From Sordariomycetes sp. S80-01Y (lineage: Eukaryota; Ascomycota; Sordariomycetes): a stretch of DNA of 64,000 nucleotides. Below, one piece after another: positions 32,914 through 41,778 of the stretch. Within the stretch, counting starts at the first letter, position 1. Each line of letters begins with the position of its first letter. The stretch spans positions 248,001 through 312,000 of the forward strand of contig JAXQJY010000029.1 of assembly GCA_037042185.1 (NCBI GenBank). The letters run 5' to 3'. The notes below the pieces were generated by a model. It was not told where the DNA came from. It searched no databases and worked only from the letters and a program-made list of their open reading frames with translations. A program made the translations under genes and the position numbers.

Positions 32914-34506
32914 ATGATGTCTTTCTACGACTTTCATTTCGCTACACTTGCATCAGAGGTGTCAAAGCTATCACCGGCGGCTGCCGACACATCGTCCTCA
33001 GTGCACAACTCCTCTCCTCCCGCGGAAACTTCGAGCGACGAGTGTCCCTATGCCTCAAGTGAATCGTTCGCACCTGAAGTCACAGCAGCACCAGGAACTT
33101 CCACGCCCTCAGCCATGGAACACCAACCTCAGCCAACCAAGCAGCAAGTCACGGGCGCCGAGAGGCTCGCCCAAGCTCTTGAAGCTATCCACCCAACGGT
33201 CAAAGCGATCCCTTCCCTGCACCGCGCCGTTGAGAACTATCTGCGTCAGCTAGCGTGGACGAAATTCCGGACTTGGAGCGAAAGCCGTTGGAAGATGGAC
33301 ACGGTCAAGTGGAAGAAGTTGGAAGCTGGACAGAAGCCGGCGCTGGTGGAATTATTGGCCGCGTTGGCCGCGTATGATGTCTTCCCGCACAAGAAACACA
33401 CCGTGTTTGGAACACTCGTTGAACACAGGAAATGGCGGGAGTGGGCCATTGAAGAGGCGAAGAGCATGGCTGAGGAGGAGGGAATCAGCCTGCCGCAGGC
33501 GCAGCAACAAGATGAAGCCAGGGAGGAACTAGAGGAGAGCGAGGCCATGCCGCCACCACAAGAGCGTGCACTACACCTGCACGCTTCGCACGAACACGGA
33601 GCGGATTCATCCCAAAAAAGTCTTACAGAGCCACCGCAGAGGCTGTTGCCTCCCTCATTTCAAAATTCTGGCCGTAAACCGCCTCATCAGACTGCAGCTG
33701 AGCCAGTCGCTGAGCCGCAGCGAGCTTCGGTCCAACAGGTTGCCGTCAATACAACCAAGACGTCCGCACAGAGTCAGCCAAAGATGTGCAACTTCTCAAC
33801 AGCGGGGAGAAACCATGTGCTAGCTTCGTCCGCTGTTCAGAAAACCAATCAGCCCAGCACCGGATCCGTCCTACCTCTCAAACGGAGCATTGAATGTCCA
33901 GCTGGACCGTCTTGCCCGAACCCACCAAAGCTGGTTAAAACAAGAGACTTTAGCTGCCAGGTGGCACCAAGAGACATCAATCAAGGGGACGATCTTCACA
34001 CGCAAAGGGGCGTCCAGCCGCTACCACCTTGGGGAGTCCAAGTGACAATGCCGGCCCAAGAAGGCCTAGTAAGACCCGACGTGAACGCTTCAGGGGTTTC
34101 GCATATTGCTTCTCATACTCCCCCGACTAACGAGAATAACCTGCTAGCCGCAGTTGAGAAATTAGCGGCCAGCAACTCAGAGTTACAACAGAGCAATCAA
34201 GCACTGCGTCACTCTCTCGAGTCCACCTTCCATGAGATGGCGGCACACGGTATGTATTGGCAGCAGAGAGCAACAATGCCGCACTACCACTTCCACCCTC
34301 ACCATGCTCAGATGCAAGCCCCCGGGATGATACCGTACTATGTCGGGAACAGAAGAATGGTAGAATCTGGCAGATCGGGAGCTGGTGGCCCTAGGGGAGA
34401 GAGGAGCATGCTGCCTGGTTTGCGCCCGGAGGCACGGTCAACCGGTAACCAGGGCAGAGCACCAAATCGGCAAGACCAGCAGTCACGGTTCTTTCAAGTC
34501 CAGTGA
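32914..34506 (+). CDS. Hypothetical protein with helical core and C-terminal coiled coil
   Basis: Single exon; 530 residues from the chosen ATG at 32914 (MMSFYDFHF), or 590 from 32734. Residues about 80-190 form a helix-rich, Trp/Lys-rich block (LAWTKFRTWSESRWKMDTVKWKKLE, FPHKKHTVFGTLVEHRKWREWAIEEAKSM, quoted in parts) that is the only likely folded region. The middle is Gln/Pro/Ser-rich and disordered. A heptad stretch near 408-440 (VEKLAASNSELQQSNQALRHSL) is probable coiled coil, followed by a His-rich patch (HYHFHPHHAQ) and a Gly/Arg-rich tail. No known family. The composition would fit a nuclear regulator, but nothing proves it. Confidence 0.6.
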   Translation: MMSFYDFHFATLASEVSKLSPAAADTSSSVHNSSPPAETSSDECPYASSESFAPEVTAAPGTSTPSAMEHQPQPTKQQVTGAERLAQALEAIHPTVKAIPSLHRAVENYLRQLAWTKFRTWSESRWKMDTVKWKKLEAGQKPALVELLAALAAYDVFPHKKHTVFGTLVEHRKWREWAIEEAKSMAEEEGISLPQAQQQDEAREELEESEAMPPPQERALHLHASHEHGADSSQKSLTEPPQRLLPPSFQNSGRKPPHQTAAEPVAEPQRASVQQVAVNTTKTSAQSQPKMCNFSTAGRNHVLASSAVQKTNQPSTGSVLPLKRSIECPAGPSCPNPPKLVKTRDFSCQVAPRDINQGDDLHTQRGVQPLPPWGVQVTMPAQEGLVRPDVNASGVSHIASHTPPTNENNLLAAVEKLAASNSELQQSNQALRHSLESTFHEMAAHGMYWQQRATMPHYHFHPHHAQMQAPGMIPYYVGNRRMVESGRSGAGGPRGERSMLPGLRPEARSTGNQGRAPNRQDQQSRFFQVQ

Positions 34507-34676
34507 AGGACGAATGTTCAATGGGGTGAGGGACAAAAACGGCTTCACGGGAGATTCCAACGGCAGGGCTGAGACATGATGTTAGCCATAGACCCGAAAA
34601 CTAGTAGCTGGCCAGGATTTGGTGAGGTTGCTTTAAGATGGGCCTAGGTCAAATGCGACTTGTATTGCTTCGCTAT

Positions 34677-34713
34677 GCTGATGCAGATGCTTTTGCTGAT
34701 GCTGATGCCGATC
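34677..34713 (+). repeat. Imperfect GCTGAT/GATGC microsatellite
   Basis: A run of GATGC- and GCTGAT-type hexamers with a few substitutions, lying in the short gap just 3' of MOB2. A simple-sequence repeat, no function inferred. Confidence 0.6.
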
Positions 34714-34750
34714 TGTGATCCAAACTGGTGCGTAACGAATGCAAGCTCAC

Positions 34751-35790
34751 TCAAGCAGCAGGGCTGAGCTCAACAAGCTCCTTGCCCCGCTTCAGGTCGG
34801 CGAAGGCATATGCCTTGCTCTCCGGGGGGAATGTACCTTCCGCAGCCCAAAGATCAATCAGAGGCTTCATAGGCTCGATGTCCTCTGGCCTCAGGAGATC
34901 AAGTGTCGTTGCGGTCAGGATGAAGTGACTGAAGCAACTGTTCAGCTGCTTCTCGAGGTTCAGATGATAGAACGGCTCCAAGAAATGGTCCCAGTAGAGG
35001 TGGGCGTACACACGGAACATCTGCAGGAAGATGGTTCTGCAGATTCCGATGAAGTCTTTGGGGAAGCCACTGCTCTTGCCAACCCATTCCTCGCCAGCGG
35101 TCTCCGAGCCCTCCTGAGGCATGGGGGCGTTAGAGACGCCAGAGTGATCACTTGGGAAGATGCTGGTGTCGTCGATCTTTCCCGAGATCCAGCGCTGCAT
35201 GAGGGTGATGTACTCGTAAGCTGGGAGCTCGATGGGTTCATGGCGGCTGTTGAGCCAAGTGTATGAGTGGTTGCTGCCAGCGGACATCTTAGGACACGTG
35301 GAGCGGTTGCAGATGGCGGTACCGTCCTCGCCTTTGTCGATAATGACACGGACGAAGTTCCAGAGCACCCGATAGTGTTCAACGACTAGATTAGGGTCAG
35401 TCTGGGCCTTGGAATCATGAGGCGGTTCTGGGACGTACCCTGGTGAGCCACCCATTCACCCGGCTCAACCGTCCTCGGCCGGGCACTGAGGGTCATGAAG
35501 TTGCCCTTGACAATGTGCTTGGAGCAGGACTTGTTCAGCCATGCCGGAAGGGGTCTCGGCCAGCTCGAGACGGGTCCATCGTACACAGCAGGCGCTGCGG
35601 GCGGAGGAGTGCCGGCAGGCGATGACGCAGATGGTGGTTGTGAGGGGCCTTCCGGACCGGGGCCGGGACTTTTGCCGCTGCGGCCCGATGAGCCTCTGAG
35701 GCGGGCGTTGCTGGGCGGGTCAGCCTTCTCTCGACCCTTGTGCGGTCTGACGGTTCGTGAGACCTACATGCCTGACAGCAGATTCGACAT
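34751..35790 (-). CDS. MOB2: MOB2-type kinase activator
   Basis: Three exons, 35790-35768, 35710-35439 and 35385-34751, encode 309 residues. The first exon is only 23 nt (MSNLLSG plus AT) and is joined as I-NARLRGSS, the start expected of fungal MOB2. A Pro/Ser-rich linker precedes YDGPVSSWPRPLPAWLNKSC. The Mob fold follows, with the zinc-site elements CNRSTCPKMSAG and the two His supplied by FRVYAHLYWDHF. The segment FYHLNLEKQLNSCFSHF is diagnostic of the fungal MOB2 subgroup. In the family, MOB2 binds and activates the NDR kinase Cbk1/COT-1/Orb6, which controls polarised hyphal growth and septation. The zinc ligands are all present. Confidence 0.93.
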
Positions 35791-36492
35791 GGTGCTGTGC
35801 GTGATGTTGATAAGACGAGGTTGGATGAGGTGGTGGCGGTCAAGGCTCAGGGGGCCGTTGGTCGCTGAAAATTGCCCGGCGTGGCGGCGATGTGGCTTGC
35901 CGCGGGGTCGGGGTCCCACCGGCTTTGCCCCGGCCACTTACGTTCGCTCAAGCTCTCAGTCTTGGCTCTGAGTGCGGTGAGGAGAAGTGGTGGCCGGTTT
36001 CACGGTCTGTGCTCCTTGGCTGCGTTACAGCTTGAAAAAATGGGGGAGGTCACTGGCCTACAGGTCGGCTGAAGCCTCGCAGTCCACGGGTGTTGTGTCC
36101 GTTATGGACGGGATCATCAAGAGCTGAGCAATTTAAGTGGAGGAAAGTAGGAAGGAAATCAGCATTATGTGATATCTCAGTAAGACAAGAAAAGAGTTCA
36201 AGTATATTTTTGTGGGTTTCATGACTTTTACTCCAACTAAGGAAAAGAATTGCAGTGCTGTAACGACAGTCGGGGCAGTTGTTGACTTTGCCCCTTTTCT
36301 CCTTTACCCCTCACCTCGGCCCTAGGCCCCTTATTCCAGCAGCCAGATCAGCGCTTCTCTAGCGAGGACCAGAACACTGGCGCCCAAAACGAGAATGAGC
36401 ATAGCTGCAACAGACTGCCTGTGCGCAACGCTCCCATCTTCCTTGAGCTGACCCGCTCTCCATTCAGACAAGCCAGCCTCTTCGATCGCTAG
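35791..36492. other. MOB2 upstream region and 3' flank of next gene
   Basis: About 700 bp. The first half is G-rich on the plus strand (C-rich leader of MOB2); the second is AT-richer. No supported gene. Confidence 0.45.
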
Positions 36493-37095
36493 TCAATCAG
36501 TACCATCCGGGGTCTTGCGAGCAGCAATGGCCATGTTTTGCTGCTTGATCTTTTCAAGCATTTCGTCCGTCTCCTGGGCGGCCTTCATCGCATGATCAAC
36601 CGCCTCTTGGATCTTGTCGACCTCTGCGTCGACATCTTCCTCTACGCTATCCCAGCAGGGACACATATCGTTAGTGTACAGGGGGGTTAGGTAGGGATGG
36701 TACATGTACCAGTGCAGGTAGTCATTCGGGCCGCAGTCTCCGGAGTACTGCAGCGCCCTAATCCACTCCTCGCGAGTCTCACACTCGGCCCCAGTATCGT
36801 ACTCACCGGTGTTGACAACCCCGGTCTCGAGAATCGGGGAGTTGAAGATGCGCTCACCAACGTATTCAGCAGGGCAGCCACGCACTCTAGGGATGTCTAC
36901 AGTGAGCTTCGGCTTTTTTGGTTTAAGTTTGCCTACAGGTGCGGCCTTGTCAGTCTTGATGTCCTCCATAAAGTGAAGATCCCTTTTCAAAGAAGGCTTG
37001 GCGCTAGAATTGACTGACATGTTAGGCATTGAGCGTCGAACCAGGAGAGGAGCACGCTCGTTGGCGGCGCTTCTGGCGAGCCTGAAGGAATCCAT
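36493..37095 (-). CDS. Hypothetical 200-residue protein
   Basis: Single exon beginning MDSFRLARSAANERAPLL. Residues 1-75 are basic and likely disordered. Residues about 75-150 are Tyr/Trp/Cys-rich (RVRGCPAEYVGERIF, CGPNDYLHWYMYHPYL, NDMCPCWDSVEED) and look like a small folded unit with four spaced Cys. A C-terminal heptad region (VDKIQEAVDHAMKAAQETDEMLEKI) is probable coiled coil. No signal peptide. I do not recognise the family. Short length and lack of introns fit lineage-restricted fungal genes. Confidence 0.55.
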   Translation of the reverse strand: MDSFRLARSAANERAPLLVRRSMPNMSVNSSAKPSLKRDLHFMEDIKTDKAAPVGKLKPKKPKLTVDIPRVRGCPAEYVGERIFNSPILETGVVNTGEYDTGAECETREEWIRALQYSGDCGPNDYLHWYMYHPYLTPLYTNDMCPCWDSVEEDVDAEVDKIQEAVDHAMKAAQETDEMLEKIKQQNMAIAARKTPDGTD

Positions 37096-38040
37096 GACAA
37101 TGTAAGAACTTGGGATAGGTGGTGATGAAAGAACGCTATTGAAAGTTGAGAGTTTTCAGCGTGGTCGGATGAGAACTCCAGGACTCCTTGGCCAGCAAGA
37201 AGTTATTTGTTGTGCGAGAGCGTTCAATATCGAAGGAAGAAAGCAGAATCAAGCTCCTCGAATTCATCCGGATCTTATAGATGCATTCCAATACGTGAAT
37301 ATCTAGTGGTTGTAAGAATATGTTGATGGGCAGTAGATTGTTTCGTGGAGCCACAACGTTCATCGTCGCTGTTCACTCGGTTGTTCACCCTTGTGTTGAT
37401 GAACACTTGCAGCGTATTTCCCACGAGCTGCCGCTAAGTCAGTGTGAAGGCGGACAGCGTGAGAACAGCAAAAATAACAGTATCAATAATGGTTCATTCT
37501 TAAGCAGTGAATCCGAGGACACGAACAATCATTATGAGTTGGTGTCTAACGTGGACATCCTTGATGGCTACACGTCTCACTTCAACACACCTCTTTCACC
37601 CGCGGTCGACAGGTTATAGTGCCCGCAGTTTTTGCAAAGAGATTTACCATGCATCATTACTAATTCTGCAATATGTTCCTCGAACGTCTCTGGGACACTC
37701 GATTCATTCGACTCCTCTTGTTGAATTCAGCGACCTGCAATGTCTACGCATTTTTATGTCAGCTCTCCAAATAATTGTTAGTGCATGAGCAGTTTTGGAC
37801 GCGAAGTTTCTCATTGAAGGTACTCTTCCTCTTGGCTTCTGATCGAAGCTAAGTCTCACCTAATAATTAGAGACTTCCACCCAGATTTGAATCACATTTC
37901 CTGCGGGTAGACGCATCGTAGCAATGCAAATCGTCATCGGATATGATGCTCGTTCTATTTTGTCTTGACCCCACACTGACGTGGTACCTTGGTCGGCACT
38001 AAGAGAGCTCGAGGCGCCCCACACCAAACATTGGATCGCA
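37096..38040. other. Intergenic region
   Basis: About 940 bp between the minus-strand hypothetical gene and the AHA1 promoter. Only short unconvincing frames on both strands. AT content is slightly raised around 37440-37700. Nothing else seen. Confidence 0.45.
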
Positions 38041-38051
38041 ACATCGCAAAT

Positions 38052-38064
38052 TTCTAGAGGCTTC
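38052..38064 (+). promoter_or_regulatory. Heat-shock-element-like site upstream of AHA1
   Basis: TTCTAGAGGCTTC has three inverted 5-bp units in HSE phase (TTC, GAg, TTC at 38052, 38057 and 38062) with one mismatch to nTTCnnGAAnnTTCn. It precedes the CT-rich leader of AHA1, an Hsp90 co-chaperone whose orthologues are Hsf1 targets. Binding by Hsf1 is inference. Confidence 0.5.
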
Positions 38065-38190
38065 TGTCGGCCTCGACCTCCTCTCTCCTCCATCATTACT
38101 TCTTCTTCCTCCCGCGCAAACAATCTCCCTTCCCCCCAATTGATTCCAGCACCACCTTCAATATCCTCTCTCATCCTTCTATTCTGATCT

Positions 38191-38397
38191 GTAAGTACCG
38201 ACTCATGCCTGCGCGCTCTGCATTCTTTGCTTCCATGATGATACACCAGCTGGCACCAGTCATAGGGTGACTTGTACTCCCTCCTTTGATGACCATCACG
38301 CTGTGGCCCAAGAGGTCTTCCTGATCGCAATCTTCTCACGCACCTTTTTTATATCTTGAAAACTGTCGTGCTCGAGTGCTAACACGCATTCGCTCAG
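38191..38397 (+). other. Probable intron in the AHA1 5' untranslated region
   Basis: A CT-rich leader ends in ATCT/GTAAGT at 38191. A GCTAAC branch-like site at about 38378 is followed by TCGCTCAG ending at 38397, 43 nt before the AHA1 ATG. All three splice signals match the consensus used in neighbouring genes. Confidence 0.6.
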
Positions 38398-38440
38398 GAT
38401 CAAGCTCGTCGTTCGCTCGCCGCCGGCGCCCAACGCAACC

Positions 38441-39580
38441 ATGGTTCTTCACAACCCCAACAATTGGCACTGGGTCAACAAGGACGTGTCAGAATGGACC
38501 CGCGAGTGGTTCAAAGACAACCTCGTCAACAAGCTCGAGGCCACGGACGGCGACGTCACGGCCAAGATCTCCGGCGTCCAGTCCATGGACGGTGACGTCG
38601 ATGTCTCCCAGCGCAAGGGCAAGGTCATCACGATCTTTGATGTGAAGCTCGTGCTGGAGTATTCTGGTAATGACGACCACCTCGCTTTGCTTTCGCCGCC
38701 CTGATGGAAACTGAGGGGTGTGGCTTGCAAACAAACAGATTACATATGGATGTCCGGGCACTGACGCCTGTCGGTAGGGTCTGCTCCTGATGCCGCTGAT
38801 GTGTCCGGCAACATTACCATCCCCGAGATCGCGCACGATACCGCCGAGGACGAGTATGTGGTAAGTGTTCCTTGTGTCTAGTATACATCATCGCCAGCTA
38901 ACCACGCTCAGTTCGACATTGACGTCTTTTCCGAGTCAAAAGAGAAGCAACCGGTGAAGGATTTGGTCAAGGCCAAACTGGTCCCTGCCCTGCGCAAAAC
39001 TTTCCAAGGCCTTGGGCCCGCCCTCATCAGCACCCATGGCGGTGACATCCAGCACGCTGCCAACCACCAGAGCAGCTTCAGCTCCGCTAAGACGCATCCC
39101 GAGCGTAGCGGCTCCTCCACACCAGCCCAGACCGGCAGCCAGACGAACAAGTCCGGCGGTGTCGTCAACACGACCACGGTGAGCGACACGCAGGAGTTCC
39201 GCTGCCCGGCGGAAGAGGCGTACAAGGTCTTCGTCGACCCGGCGAGGATCGCTGCGTTCACGCGGAGCCCTCCCAAGGTCTTCGAGGGCGCCAAGAAGGG
39301 CGGCAAGTTCGAGCTGTTCGGCGGAAACGTCAGCGGCGAGTATCTGGAGCTCGAAGAGAACAAGAAGATCGTGCAGAGCTGGCGGTTGGGCCAGTGGCCG
39401 GCGGGTCACTACTCGACGCTCAAGATCGAGTTCGACCAGAACGACGTCGATCACGTCACGGTCATGAGGGTCACCTGGGATGGTGTACCCATCGGCCAAG
39501 AGGACGTGACCAAGAGGAACTGGCTGGAGTACTACGTCAAGAGTATCAAGCAGGCCTTTGGGTTCGGCACCATCCTGTAG
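38441..39580 (+). CDS. AHA1: Hsp90 co-chaperone / ATPase activator Aha1
   Basis: Three exons, 38441-38666, 38778-38860 and 38912-39580, encode 325 residues. The N-terminal domain starts NPNNWHWVNKDVSEWTREWF, with the conserved NxWHW and WFK features that contact the Hsp90 middle domain, and continues through GDV-repeats to VKLVLEYSG/SAPDAADVSG. A Ser/Thr-rich linker follows at about 130-180. The C-terminal AHSA1/START-like domain is seen in FRCPAEEAYKVFVDP, FELFGGNVSGEYLELEENKKIVQSWRLGQWPAGHYSTL (in parts) and the final WLEYYVKSIKQAFGFG. Aha1 stimulates the Hsp90 ATPase in the cytosol. Full length for the family. The upstream HSE-like site suggests stress induction. Confidence 0.97.
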
Positions 39581-39796
39581 GCGGATCACAGCACGCTCTA
39601 GAAGAGGGTAGTGCCGGAGGGGTTGCTGCCACGGCGGTGGAGGAGGGGTGCGGCGTCTTGGAGAAGCAAGGCCTAGAAGCGTGACTTAGATATAAAGTTT
39701 TGCACGACTGAAATGATGAAGAACATGTTGATGATGTTACCGAAATAAAGCTCGCTGATGATGTGAAGGGACTACTCATATCATGCAAACAAATGT

Positions 39797-41239
39797 CTAT
39801 GGAGGATATACAGCGCCGTTCCCTTTCCTCCGGTCGTACATCCTCCTCTCCGTCACGGGCTCAGTCTGATCATGCCCGAACGCATGGTCGGGGAAAAAGA
39901 CGTCCTTGAGGTTGTCCCAGAATCCCAGATCATACAGGTTCGTCACTTCGCTCAGGCTGTTCACCCTCTCCCACTCCCCCGTGCCGGGGATCTGCTGCTC
40001 AGGCTGGGGCGGGTCACCGTCGTTGGTAGCCACCATGATCCTCTCGGGCTGAGCTGGCCAGCGGGTCCAAGCCGGCTCGGACTTGATCTGACGATCAGCG
40101 GGCAAGGCCCTGGCGAAGGCGTAGCCGTCTTGACAGTCCTCCTTCCACTCGGCCCACTTGAGGGTCTCGTTGGTGGTGGTACCGCAGTAGACGAGCCACA
40201 TGCTGTATAGGAACAGTCCCCAAACGAGCGGAGAGATGAGCCCGGACAGCAAGGTGGACGCACCCAATCCCACGTCGCCCCTGATGCCAACGCTGAAGAG
40301 ACCGAGCCATCTCGTCCAAGACAAGTTGGTGTGAGGCTTCCAGAGCTTCCAAGCCGGTTGGCTCGCGCACACCCGGTCCGTCAAGATAGACATGCCCAAG
40401 ATGCCGCCGTAAGCGGTCAAGACAGCAGTCGAAAACAGCAGAAGCAGGAACCAATGATGGTTGCCGTAGCCAACACATCCGTTGATGAAAATACAGTGAT
40501 GGTCTGACCGCGCAACACAGCGTTTGCAAGTCGAGCAATGCTTGGACCGGGGTGGCTTCAGCATGTTGCACGTCTTGCAGTACCGTCCCGGATGAAACAG
40601 GATATAGTCGTATGCATACAGGGACATGTGATGCGCGTGCGAGTCTGGGGTAACATACCCTGGATCAGCCACGCAGGCGAGATACAGGAACAGATACGGG
40701 GCCAGGATGGCAACCAGGCCGGTGAAGCGCGTCAAAGGCGCCATGACAGGCCAAGCCGACGGCAGGAACAAGCCCTCGGAAACGGCAAGCACCAAGACGA
40801 AGAAGATCTAAACAATTACACGCGATTAGTCGGGGACGATTCGGTCGCTAGTCAGGGGGGTGGGCTGCCAGAAGTCGAAACACAGAGCTTGCTAGGCGGA
40901 CCGGATACACGGCACGTACCACGACAGTGGGATGCCGATCATAGGCCAGGTGGTTGCCGAGTCGCATCAGCGAACCAGAGAGGCGGCCGCTTGTGACTCT
41001 GCGGTCTAGAGCGAGCAGGGCATTGGGCGTGTGCACCCATATTAGGCGATATAAGCTGGCGATGGGGGTGTGTCTGGGGTTTGGGAACGGCCTCGTCAGT
41101 TTTTCTCTCCCGCAGAGGTCACAATTAAGGTAGTGGGGAAGTGGACCAACCTTAAAGCTGGGAGGCGGCCGAAGAAGGTGACAAAGGTCATGAATGAGAT
41201 GAAGAAGATGAGGATGAGGATTTTGGTGAAGGGGCCCAT
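39797..41239 (-). CDS. SWF1: DHHC palmitoyltransferase, SWF1 type
   Basis: Three exons, 41239-41151, 41073-40920 and 40807-39797, encode 417 residues. Exon 1 is a membrane segment (MGPFTKILILIFFISFMTFVTFF). Exon 2 carries the RLIWVHTPNALLALDRRV region that is typical of Swf1. Two more membrane helices precede the Cys-rich domain, with CKTCNMLKPPRSKHCSTCKRCVARSDHHCIFINGCVG containing the catalytic DHHC. A fourth membrane region and a long C-terminal tail follow. In the family it S-acylates transmembrane proteins, such as SNAREs, near the membrane in the ER/Golgi. Divergent to RAP1, convergent with AHA1. Zinc-binding and catalytic Cys are intact. Confidence 0.93.
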
Positions 41240-41778
41240 GGTTGCGGTGTCTCGCCCCGAGACTCGACGCTGAGAGCTGGAGGCTTCCAGTCGGGAGGGC
41301 GGCCTCTGAGTCGTCAGCGGTCGTACGCTGCTGGCGAGCTTGAAGGTGGCAGCTGAGATCAAGCGGAAGATGAGGCGGCAGCGGTAGCGGTAGTCGTCGG
41401 TCCTCGTAACACTAGCATGGTGCGTCGGTCTCGCGCAGCTGCAGGTCGTGACGCCAGAGATCTTGAGAGCGAGAGCGAGAGGACAGTCGCTGAAGCTGCT
41501 GCGGACAGGCGGCCCCATTCGATCCCATCCGAGTCACTTGGCAGCTTCGCCGAGGGAGATCAAAACATGCATCTAACCGCACCTGCCCTGTTGTGCCTGC
41601 CCCACTGCAGCTCCTTCCGCTGCAGTGCTCACACTCGCCCCGCTACAACGATCCGTGGTCCGTCACTCCAGTCTCAACACGTGACATCGCGATCTCAAGC
41701 CTCACGAACGCGCGACGCGCACCTCGCCGAGCTGAGCAGAAGCAGAAGCATCCGCCCAATGGGGCAACTGGCGACATT
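41240..41778. promoter_or_regulatory. Divergent promoter of SWF1 and RAP1
   Basis: About 540 bp between two opposed start codons. The RAP1 frame is open upstream of 41779, but no better ATG context is evident. No defined transcription-factor site could be assigned. Confidence 0.45.

Noticed and set aside
38936-39589. 217-codon minus-strand open frame
   Set aside because: Antisense to AHA1 exon 3, whose plus-strand product matches the family end to end.
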